NCBI RefSeq assembly: GCF_001441535.1
Contig: NZ_LMAU01000002.1
Span: forward strand, 434,001 to 498,000
From: Tsuneonella troitsensis
GTDB taxonomy: Bacteria > Pseudomonadota > Alphaproteobacteria > Sphingomonadales > Sphingomonadaceae
Direction of reading: 5' to 3'
Length of the DNA stretch: 64,000 bases
The translations under genes were made by a program, and so were the position numbers. The notes under the pieces are model-generated. The model worked only from the letters and a program-made list of their open reading frames with translations. It was not told the origin of the DNA and did not search any database. Every line of letters starts with the position of its first letter. Position 1 is the stretch's first letter. Below, piece by piece: positions 8,153 through 16,490 of this stretch.

Positions 8153-9325
8153 TCAGCTCAACCGGTCGCGAAAATCCTCGTATCCGAAGGCCTTGACCTG
8201 CTCCAGCGCGTCGCTGTCGCTGTCCCACAGCCAGATGGATGGAAGCTGCACCCCGTTGAAAGTGTTGGTCTTTACCATCGAATAGTGCGCCTGATCGAGG
8301 AAGGCAATGCGCTCGCCCGGCTCGTTCGGGACCGGCAGGCAGTAATCGCCGATCACGTCTCCGGCGAGACATGAGGGGCCACCGAGGCGAACGGATTCCC
8401 CATCTTTCCGCTCGTGCAACATCGCCGGGCGATAGGGCGCCTCGATCACGTCGGGCATATGGCAAGTTGCCGAAATATCGATGATCGCCACGTCCTGCCC
8501 GTTCCAGTGCGAATCGAGGATAGTGCCGACCAGGATGCCTGCGTCCAGCGCCACGGCCTCGCCCGGCTCGAGATAGATTTCGGCGTCGGTATCGTCCTTC
8601 GCATCTCGCAGGAACTCCACGAGTTCCTCGCGCTGATAGTCGGCGCGCGTGATGTGGTGGCCGCCGCCCATGTTGATCCACTTGAGGTCGCCAAACCACG
8701 GTTCGATGGCGTCGAAAACCGTATCCCAGGTGCGTTTCAGCGGCTCGAAATCCTGTTCGCACAGGTTATGGAAATGGATGCCGTGCACCTGGCTCATGAT
8801 TTCGGGCGTGAGCTGGTCGATCGGGAAGCCGAGCCGACTGCCCGGGCTCGATGGATCGTAGCGCGGCACCTCTCCCTGCGGGCACAGCGGATTGATCCGC
8901 AGGCCGACGTCGAAGGTCTGGCCCGCCGCACGCGCCGCGTCCAGGATCGGCCGATATCGTTCAAGCTGGCCCGGCGAATTGAAGATGACGTGGTCGGACA
9001 GCCGGCACACCTCGACCAGCTCGTCCGGCTTGTAGGCGGCGCAGTAGGTCGCGATTTCGCCATCGTAAAATTCGCTCGCCAGCCGCGCTTCCCACAGACC
9101 GCTGGTGCATACGCCGTCGAGATACTCGCCGATGATCGGTGCGACCGACCACATCGAGAACGCCTTGAGCGCCGCGAGCACCTTGATGTCCGCTTCGTCG
9201 CGGATGTCGGCTAGAATCTGGAGGTTCGAGCGCAGCTTCGCCGCGTCGACCACGAATGCCGGGCTATCGACCCGTTGGAGATCGAAATGCGCAAAAGCGC
9301 CAGGATCGCCGGCCTTGGTTTCCAT
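8153..9325 (-). CDS. nspC: Carboxynorspermidine/carboxyspermidine decarboxylase
   Basis: NspC removes the carboxyl group from carboxyspermidine (or carboxynorspermidine), the last step of spermidine or norspermidine synthesis by the carboxyspermidine route. The 390-residue protein has the fold-III PLP lysine K54 in LAALKAF, the long arm with NPLCPQGEVPRYDP and SRLGFPIDQL characteristic of this family, MGGGHHITR, YLEPGEAVALDAG and the cysteine in SATCHMPD. The start at 9325 is chosen because GAGGAAACG precedes the ATG; the open frame extends further upstream into the DUF486 gene. It lies 13 nt after that gene and is clearly in the same operon as the dehydrogenase. Confidence 0.95.
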   Translation of the reverse strand: METKAGDPGAFAHFDLQRVDSPAFVVDAAKLRSNLQILADIRDEADIKVLAALKAFSMWSVAPIIGEYLDGVCTSGLWEARLASEFYDGEIATYCAAYKPDELVEVCRLSDHVIFNSPGQLERYRPILDAARAAGQTFDVGLRINPLCPQGEVPRYDPSSPGSRLGFPIDQLTPEIMSQVHGIHFHNLCEQDFEPLKRTWDTVFDAIEPWFGDLKWINMGGGHHITRADYQREELVEFLRDAKDDTDAEIYLEPGEAVALDAGILVGTILDSHWNGQDVAIIDISATCHMPDVIEAPYRPAMLHERKDGESVRLGGPSCLAGDVIGDYCLPVPNEPGERIAFLDQAHYSMVKTNTFNGVQLPSIWLWDSDSDALEQVKAFGYEDFRDRLS

Positions 9326-9338
9326 TATCGTTTCCTCG

Positions 9339-9689
9339 TCAGCCGAACGGCGCCTTGAAAACAAGCCATGCGCCACCCGCGATCAGCGTGAAGCCCGCAA
9401 TCTGGCTCGGTCCCGGCCGCTGGTCGAACAATACCCATGCCACGACCACGAAAGTCGCGAGCGAGAGCACTTCCTGGATCGTCTTCAACTCTGCGAGCGA
9501 ATAGGTCGCGGATCCGATACGATTCGCCGGAACGGCCAGGCTGTATTCGAACAGGGCGATTCCCCATGCGGCCAGGACGGCGAGCCACAGCGCCAGATGC
9601 GGAACCTTGAGGTGACCGTACCACGCGATGTTCATGACGACGTTCGATGCCGCCAACAGCAACACCGGAACCAGCGCCGCCCAACTCAT
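9339..9689 (-). CDS. DMT-family small membrane protein (DUF486)
   Basis: This 116-residue protein is almost entirely hydrophobic, with four predicted helices, and resembles the DUF486 branch of the drug/metabolite transporter superfamily. NIAWYGHL, YSLAELKTIQEV and FTLIAGGAWLVFKAPF are recognisable. It sits 3 nt after the carboxynorspermidine synthase and 13 nt before the carboxynorspermidine decarboxylase, so it is embedded in the polyamine operon. By analogy with small multidrug-resistance proteins it might move a cationic substrate such as a polyamine, but that is inference; DUF486 has no established function. Confidence 0.85.
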   Translation of the reverse strand: MSWAALVPVLLLAASNVVMNIAWYGHLKVPHLALWLAVLAAWGIALFEYSLAVPANRIGSATYSLAELKTIQEVLSLATFVVVAWVLFDQRPGPSQIAGFTLIAGGAWLVFKAPFG

Positions 9690-9692
9690 GGC

Positions 9693-10904
9693 TCAGAATT
9701 CCACCGGGCCGCTCAACTCCTCGACCGTCCACGGCAGACCGTCGGAATTGAGCATATCCATGAACGGATCGGGGTCCATTTCTTCCATGTTGAATACGCC
9801 GTCGCCCGACCACTTGCCGGTAACGACCATCGCACTGCCGATCATCGCGGGGACGCCGGTCGTATAGCTGACGGCCTGGTTGCCGGTTTCCTCGTACGCC
9901 GCTTCGTGGCTACAGATGTTCTTGATGTAGAACGTCTTCTCGCCCGAACCGTCCAACGCCTCGCCGGTGGCGATCACGCCGATGTTCGTGTTGCCCTTGG
10001 TCGTCTCGCCCAGCGTTTCGGGCTTGGGAAGGACCGCAGCCAGGAATTGCAGCGGGATGATTTCCTTGCCCTGGTAACGGATCGGCTCGATCGAGGTCAT
10101 GCCCACGTTCTGCAGCACGGTGAGGTGCGTGATGTAGGCATCGCCGAACGTCATCCAGAACCGTGCACGCTCAAGCTCTGGCACGAATTTCGCGAGGCTT
10201 TCCAGTTCCTCGTGGTACATCAGGTAGGCGTTCTTCTTGCCCACCGCCTCGAAGTCGAACTCGGTCTTCACCTGCATCGCCGGAGTCTCGACCCACTCGC
10301 CGTTTTCCCAATGGCGCGCGGGCGCGGTGACTTCGCGGATGTTGATTTCCGGGTTGAAGTTGGTCGCAAAGTGCTGGCCGTGATCGCCGCCGTTGCAGTC
10401 GAGGATGTCGAGCTGGCGGATGGTCTTCAGCTTGTGCTTCTTGAGCCACATCGTGAACACGCTGGTCACGCCCGGATCGAACCCCGAACCGAGCAATGCC
10501 ATCAGCCCCGCTTCCTTGAAGCGATCATGATAGGCCCACTGCCACTTGTATTCGAACTTCGCTTCCTCCTTGGGTTCGTAGTTCGCGGTATCGAGATAAT
10601 CGACGCCGGCTTCGAGGCAGGCGTCCATGATCGGCAGGTCCTGGTACGGCAGGGCCAGGTTGACCACGAGGCTGGGTTTCACCTGACGGATCAAATTGAC
10701 CATCGCCGGCACTTCCTCGGCGTCGATCGAATAGGTCGCCACGTCACGACCGGTGCGCTGCTTCACGCTGGCGGCGATCGCATCGCACTTCGACTTGGTG
10801 CGACTGGCCAGATGGATGTCGCTGAAGATATCGGCGTTCAGCGCCATCTTGTGAACGCAGACCGAGCTGACCCCGCCCGCACCGATTACCAGAACTGTCG
10901 ACAT
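9693..10904 (-). CDS. Carboxynorspermidine/carboxyspermidine synthase (saccharopine dehydrogenase family)
   Basis: This NAD(P)H-dependent enzyme reductively condenses aspartate semialdehyde with putrescine or diaminopropane to carboxyspermidine or carboxynorspermidine. The 403-residue protein opens with the Rossmann motif VLVIGAGGVSSVCVHKMA, then has NLALPYQDLPIMDACLEAGV, YLDTANYEPK and ALLGSGFDPGVTSVF, diagnostic of the saccharopine dehydrogenase/CASDH family. The start at 10904 follows GGAGAAATC; an upstream in-frame ATG at 10934 has no ribosome-binding site. It is the first gene of the minus-strand operon continuing into DUF486 and nspC, divergent from threonine dehydratase by 64 bp. Confidence 0.95.
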   Translation of the reverse strand: MSTVLVIGAGGVSSVCVHKMALNADIFSDIHLASRTKSKCDAIAASVKQRTGRDVATYSIDAEEVPAMVNLIRQVKPSLVVNLALPYQDLPIMDACLEAGVDYLDTANYEPKEEAKFEYKWQWAYHDRFKEAGLMALLGSGFDPGVTSVFTMWLKKHKLKTIRQLDILDCNGGDHGQHFATNFNPEINIREVTAPARHWENGEWVETPAMQVKTEFDFEAVGKKNAYLMYHEELESLAKFVPELERARFWMTFGDAYITHLTVLQNVGMTSIEPIRYQGKEIIPLQFLAAVLPKPETLGETTKGNTNIGVIATGEALDGSGEKTFYIKNICSHEAAYEETGNQAVSYTTGVPAMIGSAMVVTGKWSGDGVFNMEEMDPDPFMDMLNSDGLPWTVEELSGPVEF

Positions 10905-10968
10905 GATTTCTCCGAGAACTCTGCTGGCGCCCATTGGCGCTGGATGACGAACGCCCTAGTCGGGACAG

Positions 10969-11934
10969 ATGTTTCGCGAAAGCCCCCGAGAGCCGACCCA
11001 AGACGGGGTCATGCGTGCAGCCGGCAAGATTGCGGCGCTCCTTCCGCCCACCCCGCTTTTGCCGATCGACATCGGCGGCACGCGTATTCACGCCAAGTGC
11101 GACAATCTTCAGCCCATCGGCGCCTTCAAGATCCGCGGCGCATGGCATCGCCTCACGGACCTAACGCCTAAGGAGCGCGCTGCTGGCGTCGTCGCCGTGT
11201 CGAGCGGCAACCATGCACAGGGCGTCGCCTGGGCGGCGCGAGAGCTGGGCATAGCGGCCGCGATCGTCATGCCCGCCAATGCGCCCCGGGTTAAGCTGGA
11301 TGCAACCCGCGCGCTGGGTGCCGAAATCATCCTCTACGACCGTGCTGGGGGCGAGGATCGCGACGCGATCGCCAACGCGCTCTGCGACGAACGGGGGCGC
11401 ACGCTGGTCCATGCCTATGCGGATCCCTGGGTGATCGAGGGCCAAGGGACCATGGGAATCGAGATAGCCGCGCAGCTTGGCCGGGAGCCGTCACATATCA
11501 TCGTGTGTTGCGGAGGCGGTGGTCTTGCCGCGGGCCTAGCCCTCGCCTGCCCGAGTGCAGCGATCCATCCGGTCGAGCCGGAAGGGTGGGACGATGTCGC
11601 TCGAAGCCTCGCCACCGGCGAAATCCAGCGGGTCGGCCCCAATCCACCGCGCACGATCTGCGATTCCATCCAGACCCCGAGCACCGCGCCGATCAACTTC
11701 CGCGTACTCAGGGAGCGCGCTTCTCCAGGCGTTACGGTGTCAGATGCTGAGGTTCGGGCTGCGCAACGCTTTGCGTTCGCCAAGCTCCAGGTGGTGGTCG
11801 AACCGGGAGGCGCCGCGGCGCTGGCGGCCGCGCTGGCGGGCAAGGTGCCGCTCGACGAGTGGACCGTCGTGACGATCACCGGCGGCAATACCGATGCCGA
11901 CGCGTTCGCCCGGAGCCTGTTGACGGACGAATAG
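10969..11934 (+). CDS. Threonine/serine dehydratase (fold-type II PLP enzyme)
   Basis: The 321-residue protein is a PLP beta-replacing/eliminating enzyme. The Schiff-base lysine is K54 in GAFKIRGAWHRL, the substrate loop is VSSGNHAQGVAWAA, and the glycine-rich phosphate loop is CCGGGGLAAG. There is no C-terminal ACT regulatory domain, so it resembles the short catabolic threonine ammonia-lyase or serine racemase/dehydratase rather than feedback-regulated IlvA. The reaction is probably threonine to 2-oxobutyrate plus ammonia, and possibly serine to pyruvate. A second ATG at 11011 (MRAAGKIAALLP) is an equally plausible start. It is followed by the MAPEG pair, which may have its own promoter. 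Confidence 0.9.
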   Translation: MFRESPREPTQDGVMRAAGKIAALLPPTPLLPIDIGGTRIHAKCDNLQPIGAFKIRGAWHRLTDLTPKERAAGVVAVSSGNHAQGVAWAARELGIAAAIVMPANAPRVKLDATRALGAEIILYDRAGGEDRDAIANALCDERGRTLVHAYADPWVIEGQGTMGIEIAAQLGREPSHIIVCCGGGGLAAGLALACPSAAIHPVEPEGWDDVARSLATGEIQRVGPNPPRTICDSIQTPSTAPINFRVLRERASPGVTVSDAEVRAAQRFAFAKLQVVVEPGGAAALAAALAGKVPLDEWTVVTITGGNTDADAFARSLLTDE

Positions 11935-11940
11935 TCCCGT

Positions 11941-11969
11941 TTGACAACCTACCGGGCCGCGCGCAGTTT
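11941..11969 (+). promoter_or_regulatory. Candidate -35 region upstream of the MAPEG pair
   Basis: A perfect TTGACA at 11941-11946 lies 55 bp before the first MAPEG start. The -10 at 17 nt spacing (CAGTTT) is weak, so this is a tentative promoter. Confidence 0.25.
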
Positions 11970-12001
11970 GCATGGCAACAGGGTTATGGGGGAAATCGAC
12001 A

Positions 12002-12451
12002 ATGCAGGCACAGATGCTTGCGCCGGCAGCGGTGCTGGTCGCCTGGACGCTCGTCATGCTGGTGTGGACAGCCGTCACGCGCTTTCCGGCGATGAGGCGC
12101 GCCGGTATCGATCTCAAGAACGCCGCTCGCGGCGGTCGCGGACAGAACCTTGAAGGGGTGATCGACGAGCGGGCCAACTGGAAGTCGCACAATTACAGCC
12201 ACCTGCTCGAACAGCCGACCCTGTTCTATGCCGTATCGCTCATCATCGCGCTTCTTGGCGCAAGCCCGACCGCGATCCTTGCAGCGTGGATCTATGTGGC
12301 CCTGCGCATCGTGCATTCGTTCTGGCAGGCGACCGTCAACGTCGTGTCCATCCGCTTCACGTTGTTTGCGCTGTCGACCCTCGCCCTCGGCGTATTGGCG
12401 CTGAGGGGCATAGAACTCACCCTGTTCGCCAATCCGGGAGTTGTCTCATGA
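12002..12451 (+). CDS. MAPEG-family membrane protein, copy 1 of a tandem pair
   Basis: The 149-residue protein has four predicted membrane helices and the MAPEG (membrane-associated eicosanoid and glutathione metabolism) pattern: NWKSHNYSHLLEQPTLFYAV and AWIYVALRIVHSFWQATVN. The ATG at 12002 is preceded by GGGGGAAAT; an upstream in-frame ATG at 11972 is less well placed. Bacterial MAPEG proteins often act on lipid or glutathione-conjugated substrates, but no specific reaction can be assigned. It overlaps the second copy by 4 nt (ATGA), and the two share most conserved residues, so they probably arose by duplication and may form a mixed trimer. Confidence 0.9.
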   Translation: MQAQMLAPAAVLVAWTLVMLVWTAVTRFPAMRRAGIDLKNAARGGRGQNLEGVIDERANWKSHNYSHLLEQPTLFYAVSLIIALLGASPTAILAAWIYVALRIVHSFWQATVNVVSIRFTLFALSTLALGVLALRGIELTLFANPGVVS

Positions 12452-12888
12452 TCGGTATGGAAATTCTCAAGCCTGTCGTCGTCCTGCTGGCCTGGACGAT
12501 GATCATGTGGGTCTGGATGTATGCGACCCGAATCCCGGCCATCAACAAGCTTCCCAAGTCGAACGAGCCGGGAGCCGACCAGGGCTGGACAGGCGCGAAA
12601 CTGGAAGGACTGCTCGATCCGAAAATTCAGTGGAAGGCGCACAATTACAACCACCTGCACGAGGCGCCTACGGTGTTCTATGCGGTGGCGCTCGTGCTGG
12701 CGATCATCGGCCAGGGCGACGGGCTCAACGCGACGATCGCGTGGATCTATGTTTTCCTGCGCATTGTCCACTCGATATGGCAGGCGACGGTGAACCGCGT
12801 GATGGTGCGCTTCGCGCTGTTTTCGCTTTCATCGCTCGCGCTGATCGCGCTGATCCTGCACGCCGCGATGGCGATATTTCACGGCTGA
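12448..12888 (+). CDS. MAPEG-family membrane protein, copy 2 of a tandem pair
   Basis: The 146-residue, four-helix MAPEG protein has QWKAHNYNHLHEAPTVFYAV and AWIYVFLRIVHSIWQATVN, nearly matching copy 1 in the same positions. Between the first two helices it has a hydrophilic stretch (NKLPKSNEPGADQGWTG) that differs from copy 1. It starts at the ATG overlapping the upstream stop as ATGA. A convincing intrinsic terminator follows directly, closing a two-gene unit. The substrate is unknown. Confidence 0.9.
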   Translation: MIGMEILKPVVVLLAWTMIMWVWMYATRIPAINKLPKSNEPGADQGWTGAKLEGLLDPKIQWKAHNYNHLHEAPTVFYAVALVLAIIGQGDGLNATIAWIYVFLRIVHSIWQATVNRVMVRFALFSLSSLALIALILHAAMAIFHG

Positions 12889-12899
12889 TCGATGCGAAT

Positions 12900-12930
12900 G
12901 GCCGGGGCGCTCAAATCGCCTCGGCCTTTT
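12900..12930 (+). terminator. Intrinsic terminator of the MAPEG pair, overlapping the 3' end of trxB
   Basis: GGCCGGGGCG (12900-12909) pairs with CGCCTCGGCC (12917-12926) over a 7-nt loop, with one G-U pair, and is followed by TTTT. The distal arm lies inside the coding sequence of the convergent trxB, forming its last codons. Confidence 0.65.
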
Positions 12931-13891
12931 CGGCGTGTCCCATCAGATCGATGCTAAGCCCCGAAAGGAAGCGCTCGGCATCGAGCGCCGCCATGCAGCC
13001 GGTTCCCGCTGCGGTGACAGCCTGACGATAAGTGTGGTCCATCACGTCACCGCAGGCGAAAACGCCGGGGATCGCGGTTTTCGGCGTGCCCGGCTCGACG
13101 ATCAGATAGCCGCCTTCGTCTACCGGCAGCTTGCCCTTGAAAAGTTCGGTCGCAGGCGCGTGGCCGATTGCGACGAATGCGCCATCGGCGGCAAAGTCGC
13201 TCGTCTCGCCGGTAACCGTGTCGCGCAGCGCAAGGTGCGTGAGGCCACCGGACAGCGGATCGCCCACGAACCGGTCGACCGCCTTGTTCCACAGGACCTT
13301 GATCTTGGGATTGGCGAACAGGCGCTCCTGCAGGATTTTCTCACTCCGCAGCTCGTCGCGGCGATGGATCAGCGTCACGTCGTCGGAATGATTGGTCAGG
13401 TACAGCGCTTCCTCGACCGCGGTGTTGCCGCCGCCGATGACCGCGACCTTCTTGCCGCGATAGAAGAACCCATCGCACGTCGCGCAGGCCGATACGCCCT
13501 TCCCACCCAGTTCCATCTCGCCAGGTACGCCAAGCCACTTGGCCTGCGCGCCGGTCGCGATCACCAGCGTGTCGCCCTCGTAGATGTCGCCGCTGTCGCC
13601 GATCGCGCGGAACGGCGAGCCGGACAGATCGACGTCGACGATGGTATCCCACATCATCCGCGTGCCGACATGGACGGCCTGGGCCTCCATTTCCTGCATC
13701 AGCCACGGCCCCTGGATCACGTCCTTGAAGCCAGGATAGTTCTCCACGTCGGTGGTGATGGTCAACTGGCCGCCAGGCTGCAGGCCCTGCACCACGATCG
13801 GCTCCATCATCGCACGCGCGCCGTAGATCGCCGCCGAGAGGCCCGCCGGGCCCGAGCCGATGATAAGCATGCGCGTCTTGTGAGTGGCCAT
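12911..13891 (-). CDS. trxB: Thioredoxin-disulfide reductase
   Basis: This 326-residue low-molecular-weight flavoprotein transfers electrons from NADPH via FAD and a redox-active disulfide to thioredoxin in the cytoplasm. FAD binding is seen in LIIGSGPAGLSAAIYGAR, the catalytic pair C136/C139 in SACATCDGF, NADPH binding in VIGGGNTAVEEALYL, and the C-terminal FAD motif in GVFACGDVMDHTYRQAVTAAGTGC. All are intact and the length is typical. Its last codons contribute to the terminator of the opposing MAPEG genes. It follows the tyrosine phosphatase gene in the same direction with a gap of about 70 bp. Confidence 0.97.
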   Translation of the reverse strand: MATHKTRMLIIGSGPAGLSAAIYGARAMMEPIVVQGLQPGGQLTITTDVENYPGFKDVIQGPWLMQEMEAQAVHVGTRMMWDTIVDVDLSGSPFRAIGDSGDIYEGDTLVIATGAQAKWLGVPGEMELGGKGVSACATCDGFFYRGKKVAVIGGGNTAVEEALYLTNHSDDVTLIHRRDELRSEKILQERLFANPKIKVLWNKAVDRFVGDPLSGGLTHLALRDTVTGETSDFAADGAFVAIGHAPATELFKGKLPVDEGGYLIVEPGTPKTAIPGVFACGDVMDHTYRQAVTAAGTGCMAALDAERFLSGLSIDLMGHAEKAEAI

Positions 13892-13964
13892 CGATTTCCT
13901 CCGTCAGGCGGCCAGATAGGAACCGACGCCCGCGAAAGCGAGTCGCCGCGCATCGCTATCCCCG

Positions 13965-14741
13965 TCAGGCGATGAAGCGAATCCGCAGTTTGCTCCGCAG
14001 GTCGTCATCGACGCCGACCGATTGCGCTATCCAGTCGTCGAGCGATCCTGCCATTGCGGACGCGGTTTCACGGAAACGTGTAAGGTAATCCTCATGCACC
14101 TCGAGCAATGCGCGAATGGCGTCCTCGTCGAGACTACGGCCCAGCCGCGCCTCGATCCCCGGCACCGATTGCGCGCGGAGTACATGTAGCGTCGGAGCGG
14201 CGTTCGTCAGCAGGAACTCGGCATACTGGTCCTCTTCCGACGCGCCGAGGATGTGTAGCAGGAGCATGGCGGCAACGCCGGTGCGATCCTTGCCGGCGAA
14301 GCAGTGGACCAGGCTCGCTCCTTCTCGTTCGGCCAGCGCTCTCAGGTAGCGTCCGAACATCGCCTGCATCGCCGGGTTTTCCGGCATCCGGGTATAGACC
14401 GCAAGCATCCGGTCGCGGGCATAGTCGGCAGTCGTAACCTCCGGGCCGATATCCATGTGCGGCGGACTCGAAGTGGTCTCGCCATCGTGTGCGATGACCT
14501 CGCCCTCCCAGCCGTCGTGTCGGCGGCAGGGGTTCAGCTCGCGCTCGGTGATGCCACGCAGGTCGATTACGGTGCGGATATCGAGCACGGCGAGTGACGC
14601 AAGGTCGGCATCGCTCGCCCCCACGTGCTGACCCGACCGGTAGAGAAGCCCCCGCCGGACGGTGCCGCCGTCAGCGCGGTAGCCACCGTAGTCGCGGAAA
14701 TTGTGAATGCCTTCAAATGTGGGAGCAGCGATTTCGGTCAT
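13965..14741 (-). CDS. Tyrosine-protein phosphatase (Y_phosphatase3 type)
   Basis: The 258-residue protein carries the Cys-phosphatase P-loop HCFAGKDRTG with nucleophile C147 and R153. It opens with the GIHNFRDYGGYRA and VRRGLLYRSGQ signature of the bacterial atypical tyrosine/phosphoinositide phosphatase family (LipA/MptpB-like). Substrates may be phosphotyrosine or phosphoinositide; none can be assigned. No signal peptide is present, so it is probably cytoplasmic. It sits between the retropepsin gene and trxB, all on the minus strand, with short gaps. Confidence 0.88.
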   Translation of the reverse strand: MTEIAAPTFEGIHNFRDYGGYRADGGTVRRGLLYRSGQHVGASDADLASLAVLDIRTVIDLRGITERELNPCRRHDGWEGEVIAHDGETTSSPPHMDIGPEVTTADYARDRMLAVYTRMPENPAMQAMFGRYLRALAEREGASLVHCFAGKDRTGVAAMLLLHILGASEEDQYAEFLLTNAAPTLHVLRAQSVPGIEARLGRSLDEDAIRALLEVHEDYLTRFRETASAMAGSLDDWIAQSVGVDDDLRSKLRIRFIA

Positions 14742-14780
14742 GCGGAGCCCGTGCCAGCGCCGGTTGCCTGCGGCAATGCC

Positions 14781-15446
14781 CTACTCGACGGGCGGCTGCG
14801 GATTGTTCGGGCGCAGGATCATCGTGTCACCCTCTACCCGCCATGACGCGAGACGGCTGAGCAGATTCATCCCGATGACGTTCGTTTCGCCGATATTCGG
14901 CGCGATCACGGCATCGAGTCCTCCGGCGAGCACGTTGCCGAAGCGCAAAGCCTCGATGGTCGTGAGTTCGGCCGACACCGTGCCGTTGGCAGTCGAAATG
15001 CGCACCGGCATGCCGCCTGCTCGCGGCTCGAGCCGGGCGCGCTCGGCGAAAGGAACGGATACCGCAGTCAGCGTCGCGCCCGAATCGACGAGGAACGGGG
15101 CCGTGACACCATTCACCTCGGCCTCGATCCAGAAATGGCCGTCCGAGGCCATCTTCACGCGAGTCTCACCACCCGAAACCGTCTGCGCAGGCAGCCCGAA
15201 GCGTGGTACCGCAACGTCGAGCCGCGGGTCGAAACGCGACACCTGCAGCACCACGACGACCAGGATCCCGGCCAGCGCGAACGTGCTGACGCTCGCCAAA
15301 GCCCGTCCACCTGCGATCCCGCGTCGCGCGATGGCGCCACCCAGAAAACTGCCGACGATCGCAGCGACGGTCGCCATTAGCAGGCCCGAATGCGGAATCT
15401 CCCTGATGAGGTCCGCGGCGGCATCGATGAAGGTCTTGAGGTCCAT
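14781..15446 (-). CDS. Membrane-anchored retropepsin-like aspartic protease
   Basis: This 221-residue protein has two N-terminal hydrophobic segments (around residues 17-38 and 50-66) followed by a periplasmic single-domain aspartic protease. The active-site motif FLVDSGATLTAVS (D-S-G) and the flap/ILG-type VIGMNLLSRLASW match the clan AA aspartic protease family of alphaproteobacteria (TIGR02281 type). Such proteins dimerise to form the active site. Specific substrates are unknown. The gene is 57 bp downstream of egtD on the same strand, but nothing links it functionally to ergothioneine. Confidence 0.85.
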   Translation of the reverse strand: MDLKTFIDAAADLIREIPHSGLLMATVAAIVGSFLGGAIARRGIAGGRALASVSTFALAGILVVVVLQVSRFDPRLDVAVPRFGLPAQTVSGGETRVKMASDGHFWIEAEVNGVTAPFLVDSGATLTAVSVPFAERARLEPRAGGMPVRISTANGTVSAELTTIEALRFGNVLAGGLDAVIAPNIGETNVIGMNLLSRLASWRVEGDTMILRPNNPQPPVE

Positions 15447-15503
15447 CCTGATGCAACCTTACATCGCAGTGGATGAGCGCGCCATGACTCGTCCCGGATC
15501 TTG

Positions 15504-16490
15504 TCAGGGGGCGCTGCGCGGGATCGTCGCGTCGGCAAGGATCATCGAGAACCGGCCTTCGCTGTCGAGCCAACGCGCGCGCGGTGTCCAGCCTCCGGCC
15601 AATAGCAGCAAGGTGGCACTCCGACGCGAAAACTTGTGGCTGTTCTCAGTGTGGATCGTTTCCCCTTCCCCCATGGCAAACCTGCGCCCGGCGACATCGA
15701 AAGCAATGTCCCGCGACGCTTCCAGATGCATTTCGATTCGGGCGAAGTCGTCGTTCCAGCGCGCGACGTGTCGCAAGGCATCCACGGGGATGGTGCCGTC
15801 CAGTTCGCGATTGATCCGCTCGGCCAGGTTGAGGTTGAACCGCGCGGTCACTCCCGCCGCGTCATCATATGCCGCTTCGAGCACGGCGGGGCCCTTGATC
15901 AAGTCCATGCCAATCAGCAGAAGACTACCTTCGCCCAGCGTCGCGCGCATCGTTCGCAACAGATCCGTCGCGGTGCGAGCGACCATGTTACCGATGGTAG
16001 AGCCCGGAAAGAAACCCAGCTTCGGCAGGTGCGCCGCGGCAGCGGGCAGCGCGACTTCCCGCATGAAGTCGGCCTCGACGGGGTGGACGGGGAGGTCCGG
16101 AAACTTGGTCGCAAGCGTCTCAGCCGAAGCGCGCAGAAAGTCGCCGGCTATATCCAGGGGAACGTAAGCGGCCGGAGCGATCGCATCGAGCAGCAGCGGG
16201 GTCTTGACCGAGCTGCCTGACCCGAACTCGACGACCGCGCGCCCTTCCCCGATTAGCTGCCGGAATTCCTCCCCATGTCGCGAGAGGATCTCGGTCTCGG
16301 CTCGCGTTGGATAATATTCGGGCAGGCGCGTGATGTCTTCGAAAAGCTCGGACCCGATGTCGTCGTAAAACCAACGCGCCGGGATCGCCTTCTGCGGCTC
16401 GGACAGCCCTTGCAGCACATCGGCACGAAACGCGGTGGCGACGCCATTCTCGTCGGTTTCGACGAGGCTCAGTCCTTCGGAAGATCGCAT
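15504..16490 (-). CDS. egtD: L-histidine N(alpha)-methyltransferase EgtD
   Basis: EgtD uses three S-adenosylmethionines to trimethylate histidine to hercynine, the first step of ergothioneine synthesis. The 328-residue length is standard. Visible family features are FYDDIGSELFEDITRLPEYYPTR, split here as IGSELFEDI and LPEYYPTRAE (substrate lid), VEFGSGSSVKTPLLLDA (SAM site), FFPGSTIGNM and LLLIGMDLIK. The ATG overlaps the egtB stop as ATGA, so the two enzymes are translationally coupled. This is the two-gene egtB-egtD arrangement of proteobacteria, with no egtC or egtA nearby. Confidence 0.95.
   Translation of the reverse strand: MRSSEGLSLVETDENGVATAFRADVLQGLSEPQKAIPARWFYDDIGSELFEDITRLPEYYPTRAETEILSRHGEEFRQLIGEGRAVVEFGSGSSVKTPLLLDAIAPAAYVPLDIAGDFLRASAETLATKFPDLPVHPVEADFMREVALPAAAAHLPKLGFFPGSTIGNMVARTATDLLRTMRATLGEGSLLLIGMDLIKGPAVLEAAYDDAAGVTARFNLNLAERINRELDGTIPVDALRHVARWNDDFARIEMHLEASRDIAFDVAGRRFAMGEGETIHTENSHKFSRRSATLLLLAGGWTPRARWLDSEGRFSMILADATIPRSAP

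Noticed and set aside
9105-11171. 688-residue plus-strand frame
   Set aside because: Antisense to the polyamine operon; no recognisable motif, while the opposite frames are complete enzymes.
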